From: Quercus robur
Taxonomy: Eukaryota; Streptophyta; Magnoliopsida; Fagales; Fagaceae
Assembly (NCBI RefSeq): GCF_932294415.1
Contig: NC_065537.1
Coordinates: 67,718,290-67,782,289 of the forward strand
DNA length: 64,000 nt
Direction of reading: 5' to 3'
Positions 22,124 to 34,314 of the stretch are shown piece after piece. Position 1 is the first letter of the stretch, and the number at the start of each line of letters is the position of its first letter. Both the position numbers and the translations under genes were made by a program. The notes under the pieces were generated by a model, which was not told where the DNA came from, ran no database searches, and saw only the letters and a program-made list of their open reading frames with translations.

Positions 22124-23360
22124 TGGCAATGTGTAAGTTGAGCTCAATAATGGGAAATTTATTACTATTGAGGTTCTGTTTATTATGGAAAGGAAAATAT
22201 TTTCAATAGATAATATTTTTAGAGAAATTTATTTATTTTCTGTTGCTTGACATCCTAAAAGTAAATTTCTAGTCTTTCATACCTTGTTAGGTTGGAATGT
22301 TGCTTTTTACCCTTCTCCTTGTTTTACTCTTTTAGATTTGGTTGAGCATTGTAGTTTGAGAGCTGTTTGCAATTCTCCTTAAGTAGACTCCCAGCGAACC
22401 TAGTTTTGTATTTTTTTTTTAATAAAATTTTCGTTACTTATCAGATTTAAAAAAAAAAATGTTAAAACCAATAAAAACCGCAAAAGGTTGGAAGTTAGTG
22501 ATGTTTGTTGTTGTGGTGGGAATAGTTTTAGGGGGGAGGCGGTGGTGGTGGCGCAAAGTTGGAGGGAGGAGGGAGTTGGTGGTTGCAGCAATACAGAGGA
22601 GTAGCTGGTGGAGGAGGGGTGGTGGGGCAATGCAGAATATGGGGACGGAGGTGGTGGTGGCAGTGTGAAGGAGGGAGATAGAGGTGGTGGTAGCATGGGG
22701 GAGGTGGGGGGTCAGGGAGGGTGGTGGTGGGGTGGCACAGAGGAGCGGGGAGCATGGGTATAGATTTGATCTGTAAGTGTAAACCAGTTTTCACCATTTT
22801 GGTATAATCTTTGGTTGACCATGAGAACATATCCCATTAGACTACAATTCTCGGTTGCACCAAATATATAGGTCAATACAAATGGGACGTCTATATTTTG
22901 TTTTGCATCATACTTGCTATTTTCTCATTCCCATTCCCATTCTTCTTTCTTCAATGTGATTGCCTGATATTATCTTGAATTGTATCACCTTTTTCATATT
23001 GCCTGCTATTTTCAATGGTGATCATTTCCATAACCAATTTACTGCATCAACTATTTATTTGGTTTCCTTTACTTGATGTGTCAACCTACTATATTCCAGT
23101 GTCAACTTTTGAAGCATTAGTTCCCATGCTAGTATAAATCAGGAGAACAATAGCTGAACAGTGAGGTCTTTCTAGGTCCTAGATTAGTTGCATTTGAAAA
23201 CCTATTGATGAACTCTTCAGTTGATGTAAGTATTTCCTGAAATAACGTGGATTAATTTTTTTTTTTTATTATTAATTTCGCTAAGATTAAAAGATGATAA
23301 GACCATATCAAATAGATTTACCAATTCATAAATGGGTTCTGACAGATATTTTGATGGGGA
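22124..23360. other. mTERF downstream region with G-rich low-complexity stretch
   Basis: After the mTERF stop there is a probable 3' UTR, then a LINE-like tail (CGTTACTTATCAGATTTAAAA, about 22430-22450). A G/T-rich stretch of GGTGGTGG/GGAGG words runs from about 22500 to 22745. Proline-rich minus-strand frames there (for example 22400-22830) are by-products. Nothing gene-like follows to 23360. Confidence 0.5.
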
Positions 23361-23712
23361 GTAGCAGACAAGAAGAAGATAAGCCACAGCTCCACAAAAC
23401 AACCCTTTTACTTGCTTACAAGCTAAATAAGTTAAAGATCTTCTTTGTACTGTCATTGTCTTATAAGCTGTTGACCTTTCAGTAATAGGATTTTAAGTAT
23501 TATTGAGAAAGAGGTGAGTAGCAGACAAGAAGAAGATAAGCTACAGCTCCACAGAACAACCCTTTTATTTGCTTACAGGCTATATAAGTTTAAGATCTTC
23601 TCACTGTCATTCTTTTATAAGCTATTGATACTTATCAAAAAAAAAAAAAAAAAAAAATTAAGCTATTGACATGTCAGTATTAGTTTTTTAAGTATTATTG
23701 AGAAGGTGAGGG
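23361..23712. repeat. Tandem duplication, 157-bp unit, second copy carrying a poly(A) insert
   Basis: Copy 1 (23361-23517) and copy 2 (23518-23712) share GTAGCAGACAAGAAGAAGAT, CAGCTCCACA, AACAACCCTTTTA and TTAAGTATTATTGAGAA. Copy 2 is longer because of the micro-insertion at 23629-23658. Confidence 0.85.
23618..23669 (+). mobile_element. Micro-retroinsertion: TACTTATC plus poly(A), 11-bp target duplication
   Basis: A 30-bp insert (23629-23658), TACTTATC then about 21 A and a T, lies between perfect repeats TAAGCTATTGA (23618-23628 and 23659-23669). The sister tandem copy (about 23460) lacks it, giving an empty-site control within the same locus. Confidence 0.9.
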
Positions 23713-23851
23713 GAATTAGACGTCAATATTTGCAAGTGGATATCTGTTAAAGGAGTATGCAAACATGGAATTTGATGTCATTTATTTCAAATGGAATGTC
23801 ATTAGAAACAAACAAAGAATCAGCAATTTTTTTCATTGTAGTGCTTAAATA

Positions 23852-23897
23852 GTCTTCTTGGTGTGACTTATAAAAAAAAAAAGTTTTTTTGGTGTGA
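23852..23897 (+). mobile_element. Micro-retroinsertion: CTTATA plus poly(A), 15-bp target duplication
   Basis: A 16-bp insert (23867-23882), CTTAT plus A run, lies between GTCTTCTTGGTGTGA (23852-23866) and GTTTTTTTGGTGTGA (23883-23897), 13 of 15 identical. Confidence 0.7.
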
Positions 23898-23899
23898 AA

Positions 23900-25365
23900 C
23901 ACTACGTATTAAAGCATATTTTTAGAAACTCTGTTTTGCATTGTAGGCATTGCAATAAGGACCCACACCTTTGAATTTAGCATGAAATGAAAGTCATTTT
24001 TCCAACAGTCTGGAGGATTGAAGAAGATGCACCCTCAATGTCAGGACTGATCCTCCTTTATGGGCTTCTGTTGTTGCTAATACCACTGGTATTTTATGAG
24101 ACAAAGATTACTGTCCCAGAGAGCCATCTATGCTTCATGTGTTGATTATCACATTTGAGTGCAACAGTTGGAAGGTGAAACTTTTATGTCATGGCCGACC
24201 ATTTCAACAAACAGAAGTAGTATATTTCAGGAATATGATAAAAACAAACATAAATGTGAGTAATGGTAGATTTCATTCTATGATATCCTTTGATGCCTTG
24301 ACATATGTAATGTACTGATCTTCGTATTGCCCTTATCACTGTTTCCTCTCAGGAGATGGTTTCTGTTTTAGAGCATCAGCATTTTTCTTGATTATTTGCC
24401 ACTGATTAACATGACTTCCATAACCTCCTGATGTTGGCAATCAGTGTAATTTGTGTACTCAATTTTCCAATGTTAGCAAAGCTCATATGCTTGGATGCAT
24501 TGAAATTGAACTTCTTACATTTCTTATGGCTGTCAGATGTCTCATTAATCTGAGTTTCCTAGATTTTGATTCTTTTTAAAATATTAATGGTTTCAACTAT
24601 ATTTGTGGATGTGATTTTGCCCCTTACTTTGGACATTGAAAAGTTTGCGATTGTTATCAATATGGACACTATTTTCGGTTCTGAGGTTCGTTGGATCTTA
24701 GTTAGGATGTGAGGGAACCTTTCTTAGAAGTTCATGCTTGGGACTTCTAATGATCTGTCATCACTGATGCTTTTACATTGCGTGCAGTTATGATTAACCT
24801 GAATCACTGGCTGCAAAATAACTATTGAAACTATTGATGGCATGGATAGGAACATAGAATGGATTGATGTAGATCAAGAGCTTTGGTGTCAGACTTCATG
24901 ATGCATTCTAGAATTGTGAAGTTCGAATAGTGCATCTAGATGAAAAACACATGGTAAGCATATTTGTATATTGCTATTTCAAAAACCAGGGAAATTACCC
25001 CATCTTTAACCCAACTGACCTGCAATAGCTGAGTATTTGGATGTTTAAGCTTATCTCTCAATTTCATAGTATGGAGAATTAATTTGTATGTTTCTTGTAT
25101 ATCCTATCATATCATCTTTATTTCTTTCTCCCCCCCCCCCCCCCCCCCCCCCTTCTCCCTCCCCTCTTTTCGGAAGGGGGGTTATTAAAATTTAAGACTT
25201 ACCTTGGAACCTTTGATACACAAAAAGGACCTTTCAACAATGTTTTGGGTTTTGATTATCTTTTTAAATATTTTCTGTAGACTCTTTTTTTTCCCCCAAG
25301 AAATTAAATCAAACTTGTTTCCAACAGTCACATTTTTCCCTGTAAGTGCTCTTTTCCTACCTTAT
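23900..25365. other. Gene-free AT-rich spacer with a 23-base poly(C)
   Basis: No exon chain, RNA gene or transposon ends are evident. A pure C run occupies 25130-25152, followed by CT-rich sequence; this is a likely assembly or polymerase-slippage trouble spot. Confidence 0.5.
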
Positions 25366-25369
25366 TCTA

Positions 25370-26577
25370 CCACCTGGAATTTAAAACTCTTGCACCTTCT
25401 GTTTTCTGACCAGGAAATAGAGTTGATCACAAGCTTGCCACTTGGTAGAGGTTCCTCTGATGATAAGCTCATTTGGCCCCATGTATCCTTGGGTATTTAT
25501 TCTGTCAAATCAGGATACAACTTTCTCTTGAAGGAAAAAGTTTCTGCTTCCCTAGACAACTTTCGGCCACCTCAACTTCAAGGGCTTTGGAAACAAATTT
25601 GGACTAGTAAAGTTCCAAACAACGTTAGGAATTTTCTTTGGAGAGGATGTAAAAATGCTTTGCCTGTCAAAACAAACTTAGTAAGGCGTAATGTTTTAGC
25701 CGAGGATGTTTGTGATCACTGTAAGCGACTTCCTGAAGACACACTTCTTGCCGTTTGGTACTGCCCAGAAATAGCTGCAGTATGGGATTCAGCCTCAACC
25801 TGGAATTTTTGCCACTGAACAGATTTCTCCAGCTTCACTGACCTGGTCCAATTAATCATAGAGGAAAATAAGAATTTACAAGATTTTGCTATGCATTTGG
25901 GCACTATGGTTTCGTCGAAATAGACTTCGAACTGAAGGTAAACCTGTTCCGATTGGTGATGTTCTACCTATGGCAAATCAGATTCTTACAGACTTCTTGA
26001 GAGCCAACCCAGTCAATTCGGGTTCGACCCCTACTGTCCAGAGAAGCCAAGTACAATTTTCTAAACCAATCCCTCCCTTGGTTAAGATCAATTTTGATGG
26101 CGCTGTGTTCCAAGATCTCAGCAAAGCAGGTGTTGGTGTTGTGGTTCATGATTCACATGGGATGGTTTTAGCTTCAATGTCCGAACAGATTCCTCTTACC
26201 AATTCTGTGGCAGAGGTGGAAGCCATTGCTGCTGTGAAAGCTGTAAACTTTGCTTAACAACTCTGTTTCTCTTCGGTTGTTTTTGAAGGTGCTTCCAAGG
26301 TAGTCATCAGAGCACTATGTAGTGAAGATGAGTCTTATTCCTCTTATGGTCACCTTATTTTTTAGGCTAAACTTTGTATGGCTTCTTTTAATTTCTGGCG
26401 CTTTTCTCATATTCGTAAACAAGGTAATTGTGTTACTCATAACCTTGTTAGACATGCTAGACATGTTAGCGGTCTTCTTGTGTGGATGGAGGATGTTCTT
26501 CCACACATCAACTCTATTCTCTTAGTCGATTTTGGTTATAGATTATTTTAATTGAAAGTATCTCTTTCTCAAAAAAA
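25370..26577 (+). mobile_element. 5'-truncated L1-type LINE: RT zinc-binding domain and RNase H-like end
   Basis: The frame 25370-25818 reads the zf-RVT region typical of plant LINEs: YSVKSGYNFLL, LWKQIWTSKVPNNVRNFLWR and CDHCKRLPEDT. After a stop and frame change, 25886-26257 reads an RNase H-like domain (KINFDGAVF, GVGVVVHDSHG, AEVEAIAA). After a TAA at 26255, decayed sequence follows with CVTHNLVRHARHVSGLLVWM. The element ends in TCTCTTTCTC plus seven A at 26561-26577. RT and endonuclease are missing. The 3' end matches the tail of the micro-insertion at 32244-32258. Confidence 0.88.
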
Positions 26578-28530
26578 GCTTGAGATCATAAATTGAGCTG
26601 TTTTTCAATTTTATGATGGTGAAAATATTTTCATGGAAAACTACTTTGAATCTTTTCTTGTTATTGTATGGAAACTTTTTTCCTTTTGGGCAAGAAGGAA
26701 AAATCTAGAGATTTGTTTTGTTACACGAGCAAAAGAAGAAAGGCAATGGTTGAAATGCTCTTCCCCACAAAACACTCCTCTTTCAACTTTAGTGGTTGAT
26801 GTATCATGATACTTTCGTTGTAAGGGAAAATGAGAGCATTTGTGAGAATAGTTTTTACGTTTTTCCTTTTGCTTTTATGACTTGATTTGCATATCTGCTA
26901 ATGCTTCAGGCTTCTAACCTTAAAGCTTTGGAGGAATTTTTAGCCCTTTTCATTTTTCACATTAGAAATATTTCTTAGAGATATGGCCTTTGTTTTTTGG
27001 ATAAGTAGATACATGTCCCTTTTTTTTAATAGGGATATATGGCCAAATAATGGTATTATTAGTATTTTTTTAATTTGTTAGTAATTTATTTTTGCATGAA
27101 GACTACCGCACCTACAGGCTGACCAATATGGAGCTTGCAATTTTCCTTGTTCGGCTGTACTAGCACAATTGACCTTGGATATGGATCTAAAATTATTGAT
27201 TTGTTTAGTTAAAACTCAAAAAGAGAAATAAGCAATTGAGTTCTACATCAAATAACATTTACTCCTTTCATTATAATATGAGAGTGAGAGAGAGAGAGAG
27301 AGAATTCTTGTTGTGTTTTAGAAAATAAGGTCTAGTAACACATCTTTTTTTCATAATTTACCAATTTTACAAGTTTTGAATGGTAAAAAAAAAATTAATG
27401 ATAGGTCTATATTATGCAAAAGTGAAAAATAAAGATAATATCCCATTTTGAGCGTTTCACTTTATACTCTATCAATTACATATTAATATACCAAGAGTCT
27501 TGTAGTTCAAGTAGTTGGCACCTTCTGGTATTTTTAATGAAGATATCTAAGGTTTAAATTTTTCTTATCTCGTTGTAACTAACAAATCATTACACGCAAA
27601 AACACATCCTAATATATGACTTTTTACTTATAAAATAAATAAAAATTGAAAAAAAGAAAAAAATCAGTATAAAAGTGAATAGAGGATTTTATATTTAAAA
27701 TTTTGAAGTGCTTTGTCCACTAATCTAACTTGCCATCTCAACAAGTTGTGAAAAAAATAGTATAGTAATCATGAAGTTTTCTTGAGGCTTGTAGGCAACC
27801 ATTTATGAATAGATAAATAAAAATTAGTCGTCCAAACTTCCAATCACACTCCACACGTCCTTTTTAAAAGAATTTGGGCAAGACTTCGGTCCAATATTCT
27901 AGTGCATTGTGCATAATACAAGAATATAACAGTCATTTCAGGAACGCATCTAACCAGACACAAGCCATACTAGAACAATTATATCTCAAATTCCAACAAA
28001 TCAATGAGCATCATTGAGCACTTATCGAACCAGCCATCTCATTTTCCATTAAGAAATTCACGTAACACATCCGATTCATCCAAAAAATGAAAAAATTCCC
28101 AGCCAAGGAGTTTGACTTGTAGCAAGGGCACACACCATATTCAATACTAAAGTTCTAACTTCTAGCAAAAATTCCAGGAATTTAACACTCGTGTAAACCT
28201 TGATTGGAATTGATCTATGATGAACCATCCTGATTTCAACAGTCCCGTGAAAGTTCACATACAATTTGTCTGTACTAAAATCATGCAACTACTTCAGGTG
28301 AATTCATCCAGACACAGATCCCCTGAACTTGAAAATGGATAAAAATAGGGTAAAAGAGCACAAATTTATCACTCAAGGATGCATTTCTCAGTTTCGTTAC
28401 TAGTACAACAAAAGGATAAAGAGAAAAGAGAAATTTTAGTAAAATTGATGAAAGATCCACCACCATAAAGCTCACATGCTCTAGAAACCACATAACTGCT
28501 AAAACATCACATTAAAAAAAAACATGTAAA
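26578..28530. other. Gene-free spacer
   Basis: AT-rich, with a GA microsatellite (about 27282-27302). No supported exon on either strand. Sequence just left of 28538 is the 3' UTR and downstream region of the NAC-alpha gene. Confidence 0.5.
26981..27044 (-). mobile_element. Possible short retroinsertion with 8-bp duplication
   Basis: ATATGGCC occurs at 26981-26988 and 27037-27044 around 48 bp. On the minus strand this ends CTACTTATCCAAAAAACAAA, similar to the CTTATC tails elsewhere. The short duplication and impure tail leave this tentative. Confidence 0.4.
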
Positions 28531-28537
28531 TAGCTTC

Positions 28538-31453
28538 TCAGTTGGTAAGATCCATGATGGCAGTAACTATGTCTCCATCTGCAGCCTTCAATGCCTTCAC
28601 AGCCTTTGACCTAGTGACTCCTGCCTGTGTCATCACCAACTCTATGTCCTTGGGTTCCACTCCAGTCTCATCTACTTCTTCATCATCTTGAGCCACAGCC
28701 GAAGTCTCAGGTTTGGAAATCACATTGCTGAGATCAGGAGCCTTAAACTGCTCTGCAGCCTGAGTCTGTAGTTGAGAGCTCAAATCCTCGATCTTTGCCT
28801 CCCCAAAGATTACATACGTGTCTGAAGTTGGACTCTTGAAAACATCGGGTTTTGAGATGACAAACAATATCTGATTTTAAGGGCAATATATGTTAGACCA
28901 AAAGAAAACTAAAGATAGATACATAAATTAAAACCACAATCAATAAAATCACAGTTCAAAAGGCACCAACATTCTTGCTCTTTTTGACAGTGACTCGGCT
29001 AACACCCGGGATAGGTTTCATGCCAAGCTTCAACATTGCTTTGCGACTTTTCTTTTCACTTCTGCTTTGCTTCGACCTACCACTTGCATCTCCATCATGT
29101 TGTCCTGATAATACAGAAAGCAACAAAAAAGGAAAAAAAAAAAAAAAAAAGAAAGAACCATTATGTACATGATTAAATAAGCAAGGTCAGTACTAGATGC
29201 AATTGCATCGTTATTGGACCCATTGATATTTTCACAAAAAGGTTTAATTAGGAGAGATCACATTGAACAACTTTATTCATTTAGTTTAAATTTAAAAAGA
29301 ACTTTATTTCATTTCATTGAACAATCAGCCCAATGGTTGTACATCAGTTCAGTTTTTGCTAACAGTGGATATCATCCACAGATCCATTAGTATCACTCAT
29401 GCACACTAATTTCAAGCAAGACTATCTTCTTTTTTCAGGAAAATATTCTAATTCATATGAAATGTGACACATTAGTGATAAGCAAGCAGTAGAAAATAAA
29501 ACAGATTTAGAATATAAAAAATTGCAATCCAACTTGACACGAACATTTTATTAAGAGGAATTTGTAAATGAAAGGATCCAAAAGAACTAGTCAAACAGAG
29601 ACAAAGTGAGAATAACAAAATCCAGGATTTAAATTTAAAAATAAATAAAAAATCAACATCCTAAATCTATAGGTAAAATATTAGAAAGCCCTATTTTTAC
29701 ATTCAAGGACTTGATCTTCAATTTATTTGGATGTTGGCCAATCTAGTGGCGACTACCACCTTTGTGCATCATAACAATCTTATAGTTCCAAACTATAGCA
29801 ATGCACTGTTTTTTACCCAATCTGCACAAGAGAGATTAACGTGGTATCCATGCGAGAGAGATTAACGTGGTATCCATGTGAGAGAGATTAACAAGTGGCC
29901 TCAAACACCCCCCTAAAACCCATTTCCTTTTATATGGAATACATGGAACACATATGAATGTAATTTTTATGATAGATAATCTTTTACTGGAAAAAAAAGG
30001 CACAACTACAAAAAGTTTCTTGTTAAATCACTAACTTTTTTATTTAAGTATTTAAAAAATTTATTGGTTATCTATTATATCCAACCAATGAGTCTTCTTG
30101 AAGCCTAACCTCACCCTTCACCACATTCTTGTGGAAAGATGATGTGTAATTTGAAAAAATGCCCATTGACTTAACAGGAATAGATGTGAATGAATAAACA
30201 CAAGGAAAAAAAAAAAAAAAAGGAAACATGGATGCTACAACAAACAACATTCACAGCGAACTTACCCTCAACTTCATCATCATCCTTGTCATCATCATCA
30301 TCATCCTCATCATCATCATCTTCGTCCTCAAGCACAGGCTCATCAGGCTACCCACAAAACAAAGAGAGAGAGAGATTGAATTAATACATCCAATTAAGCA
30401 GACTTCTAAAAGAAAGAAATTTATTAGAAATACAGTGTAATTATAGATTAGTTCCAAATAATTTACAAGCTTATCAGCATGGAAGTAATAGCCATTTCGA
30501 AGCAAAAATTGAGGGAATCTGGAGTAAAAAGATACATATGGGCCCATTTCATCTAATGGAATTAGAGGACATAAATAAATAGAAAGACTGAAAATCGCAT
30601 ATACAAAGAAGCCATAATATGGCTGACACCATGGATGCCATTTAGTCTGTTATTTTGTTAAGTTCATTAAGGCATATATCTCTCATACAGAACAGGGATG
30701 GGATGGTAAAGAAGAGAATCATCAGAACAACTACAGTTGAACTGACTTTTCAAAGTTCAGAAAATCCTTGCCATTCTCTATATAACCTCAAATCAAAGGT
30801 CGCCATAAACATAATACACCAATGAGCTCAATCTCAACTGGCCCCTCCTCTGCTTATAAACTCTAGACGGAAAATGATGTCGTGGGTTCAACTCCCCTTG
30901 GGTTGGGCGTATCATTTATCATTCAAAAATAATAACCCATTCAAGAACAGCAATTTCCACACACAAACATACAAGCACAAAATTCATTCTACATAAAATT
31001 TCCACAAGACTCCCACTCTTAACACTCCCAAACCTCACTATTAAATAAAGCAAAATGCATTCATCGAAATTTGTTATCCTTTCAATCTCGTATAGCACCG
31101 AAATCATTTACATTCAAAGTACTCTACCTTCCCCCACACTTTTGCTGATTCAAATCTATATATATATTTTCTATCCCCAAAAAAAAAAAAAAAAATTGGT
31201 TTCTACCTCAATACCCTACAATAACAAATTGATCTCATTTTTCGACATTTGGGTTTTTTTTTTTTTTTAAATATTAAAAAAAAAACCCAATATCAAGAAA
31301 TGTCATTTTCAATGATTAGAAACGAAGCAAAATCATAAAATCTAAAGAGATCTAACATAATACTAATAGAGACTAACAAAATATAAGATCTTAATCATAA
31401 TTAAAGAAATCAATCACTTCAAAGAAATAGCAAACGGATTCAATATATATATA

Positions 31454-31486
<33 letters not shown>

Positions 31487-31551
31487 TATACATCGATGGC
31501 TTGCTGTTCGAGATGGGCAGCGAGAAGCTCTTCCTGGGTTTGGGCAGTCAT
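28538..31551 (-). CDS. NACA: Nascent polypeptide-associated complex subunit alpha
   Basis: NAC-alpha pairs with NAC-beta (BTF3) on ribosomes and shields nascent chains in the cytosol. Four exons splice cleanly: 31492-31551, 30266-30347, 28971-29104 and 28538-28870, all with GT-AG introns and matching phases, for 609 bp and 202 residues, the normal size. Exon 1 gives [20 protein letters not shown]. Exon 2 is an acidic Asp/Glu run, coded by a CATCAT-rich stretch on the plus strand. Exon 3 starts the NAC domain ([20 protein letters not shown]). Exon 4 completes it ([27 protein letters not shown]) and ends in a UBA domain ([20 protein letters not shown], then [13 protein letters not shown]). Intron 1 (about 1.1 kb) holds a block duplicated at 3.0 kb and a GT/GA microsatellite beside the donor. 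The gene appears intact. Confidence 0.96.
30717..31155. repeat. NAC-alpha intron 1 block duplicated at 3001-3439
   Basis: It pairs with the 3.0-kb copy at about 95% identity by eye over 439 bp. Both borders lie inside intron 1, clear of the exons at 30347 and 31492. Confidence 0.85.
31453..31487. repeat. GT/GA compound microsatellite beside the NAC-alpha exon 1 donor
   Basis: About nine GT units are followed by seven GA units within 5-40 bp of the exon 1 splice donor (minus strand). Length variation here could alter splicing context. Confidence 0.8.
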
Positions 31552-31640
31552 GGCTGGTGGTTTTGAAGAGAGAGTGTTCGCAAAAACCCTAAAACCCCAA
31601 AATTGGTTGTCCAAAGAAAGAGGCAATCGATAATGGGGGA

Positions 31641-31647
31641 TTTTATA
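31641..31647 (-). promoter_or_regulatory. TATA box candidate of the NAC-alpha gene
   Basis: TATAAAA on the minus strand lies about 90 bp upstream of the ATG at 31549-31551, a usual plant spacing. No experimental support. Confidence 0.45.
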
Positions 31648-32175
31648 GTCGTGTCGATTTCGATTACAGGCCTCGGTTAAGCGAAATTACGAAAATGACA
31701 TATAGTTGACCAAATGGGCTCTATTTCATCGGTCGAGCTAACATGGAAGCCCAATCTCATTTAATTTTTTATTTTTTTAATGAGAGAGAGAGAGAGAGAA
31801 AGGTCTTTTTCAATCTTATATTAAAGCTTGTTAATTTGTACTTAGAGGATTCGTTAGAAACAAGCTTAACTTTATTCTCTTAAAAGTAAGTAGTCTAACG
31901 CTAACGAGTTGATTGAAGCTCAACCCAATATAACCTAACAGGATTTTACAAATGTATTTTGATTTAGTAATGAGACAATAGTTATAAAGTGTACAATATA
32001 AATTCAAATCTAATCACTTGAAATATATATATATATATATAATTTTTAAAAAATAAAAATTGAAAAACTTATGATATTTAGATCAAGTTTTTTCATTTCA
32101 TGGTAGACAAAACTTAATGAGCTATTATAACAAATAAATAAATAAATAAAGAGGATGGTTTGTTGGTTCATCCAT

Positions 32176-32515
32176 TGCATGTAATCAATATGCTTTGGAC
32201 AAGCATTATATCCAAAGCTAGCATAAAATATTTCTCCAGATATTTTTTTTTGAGAAAGATATTTCTCCAGATATCGTATACTCAACAAACCAACTTACTA
32301 ACATAAATAAACTTCACACCGCAAATGTTGTCTAGTTCATTTCAATGTTACAGCCAAACATAAGACAATGGGTAATTCTCTAAAAAAATATTTCCCAAAA
32401 AATTGCATTATTTTTCAATCAGAACATACAAAATGTTAAATGAATTTAATTATACTTAAAAATGGACAATGATTTCAACTACTGCATGTAATCAATATGC
32501 TTTGGACAAGCATTA
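32176..32515. repeat. Perfect 33-bp direct repeat, 307 bp apart
   Basis: TGCATGTAATCAATATGCTT and the 13 bases that follow are the same at 32176-32208 and 32483-32515. The flanking sequences do not match. Too long for chance, and no transposon ends are visible. Confidence 0.85.
32228..32274 (-). mobile_element. Micro-retroinsertion: CTTTCTC plus poly(A), 16-bp target duplication
   Basis: A 15-bp insert (32244-32258) reads CTTTCTC plus eight A on the minus strand, between perfect 16-bp repeats ATATTTCTCCAGATAT (32228-32243 and 32259-32274). The insert is the same as the very 3' end of the L1-type element at 26564-26577, which identifies a likely source family. Confidence 0.9.
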
Positions 32516-33255
32516 GTATTAGATCCATATAAAAATGATATTCCCTTAATCACAATTTGTGACATCAAGAGATTGAGAAAAGAAATTGTGATTTTTTTCG
32601 GTTAAATCTCTAGTCTTGTTTGCATGCACAACAAGGTGGGAGTATCTCTTGCATCATACAAGAGATAATTGCTGGTAAAACAAAAGGTGCAATATAGTAG
32701 AGTGTGGCACCACTCAATCTATGTGGTAGTTTGTGGAGTGACTATATATAAACGTCCATATGACATGTGAGATCCACATACTATGAGAAAGCAGTCATTC
32801 CACAAATAAAATTATTGCACTCATCTAGCTAATTGAGAAAGTATCTCAATCTCACGCAGCAATAATAACATATTATCTTTTTTTTTTGGGTGGAGAAACT
32901 ATCTAATGTTCCTGTGCCAGTAGGCCTCTCACAATCTGTGTGTTCTATAGGTGTTAGGTGTAATTACACTACAACCTCTAGGAGGCTTGCTTCATGAAGC
33001 AAAAACAGACACAAGATTTATATTGCTTCAAAAAATTGTTGGTATACAATTTATATGTAGAAATTTTGTGCTTCTCTTAAATATCTATTTAGAAGTACTT
33101 AGTTACTGGAGTAATTTCCTTCCACATAAGATATTAGATGTCACATTTTTAGGCTTTGAGAAAAAAAGTTATGATGGTTAAAGTTACCTCAACAAACTAA
33201 TAAAAAAATCACTTCCATGAAGTGACAAAAGCTGTCATTCCAAGTCCATCAAAAC

Positions 33256-33298
33256 AACTTTTTGTACTTATCAAAAAAAAAAAAAAAAACTTATTGTA
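33256..33298 (+). mobile_element. Micro-retroinsertion: CTTATC plus poly(A), 11-bp target duplication
   Basis: A 21-bp insert (33267-33287), CTTATC plus A run, lies between AACTTTTTGTA (33256-33266) and AACTTATTGTA (33288-33298), 10 of 11 identical. Confidence 0.75.
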
Positions 33299-34314
33299 GC
33301 GGTTATGAGAATTGAGAAACACTATTAGTACAATAAATGTTGGAAGGAAGTTATTGTGGTAATTTAAAATAGTTTACGCCCTAGACAATAGACCAATCCC
33401 CCCTCCCCAAATCCATGATCCTCTTGATCATGTCAATTGACTCATTGACACACTCCCATCCTTCGGTGATTTTATGCATGACCTTGACTGAAACCAAAAG
33501 TTCATGTTTATGCAGCAAAATATAAATTGAAATATTTTATGCTTGGATCAACTAGATGATTATTTTTCTATAAAGGTTTTCTTTTTAGATCATTTTAAAT
33601 CGTAACTCTTTAGGCAATTTTCTTCATTCCATAACTAGGTAAGAGTAGGCTTCAAAAGCTTAATTTCTCCTCACCAATTTGACCCAAGTTTTTCCATTGG
33701 AAATATCTTCAATGTGACTCATAAGACACATGATGTCAAGCAAATAAAATATTTTTGCATAATTGTGGGAGAAAATAAAAACTATAATCATAGAATACAA
33801 CGAACCAGAGAATTGTATGAATATGACTACAGTATCATGTAAATATACATTGCACTGTAGCAAGTTGTAAAATTCAAATGCAAAATGCCTCATGAAGCTT
33901 GTTTTTTTGTGCATTTGTGTGAATAGTGTTATGCATTTTCAAGAGCTTGCATCACCCAAGGGAATATATATATAGTGCTCAAACCCAAGATCCTCTAAAA
34001 TTTCAGTACCACTTGGACTAATATTTTAATTTCCCTCATTTTTGTTTGGTTAGAAGTAGAAAAGTGGAAGGATGAAAAAAAGTGAGTTCATATAAATTTA
34101 TGTATATACCCTTGTTAAAAAGTGAGTTTGTATAAATTTATTAATGGACAATTTTGTCCATTAAACAACCTCATTTTCTTTCCTCTCACCCAACCAAATA
34201 CACTTCAAAAAAGTTTTCCTTCCCATTTTCTCTCTAAAGTTTTCCATTCACCCTATTTTACCTCCAAACAAACACACCTAGTCAGCTTATTACTTCTATT
34301 TCCTATTATTTGCG

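Larger units (their letters stand above)
31660..34030. other. Gene-free spacer upstream of NAC-alpha
   Basis: It holds GA and TA microsatellites (about 31779-31800 and 32019-32041), two poly(A) micro-insertions listed separately and a perfect 33-bp direct repeat. No coding signal is supported on either strand. Confidence 0.5.

Noticed and set aside
22400-22830. Proline-rich minus-strand protein
   Set aside because: By-product of GGTGG/GGAGG low complexity; no start context, splice structure or conserved domain.
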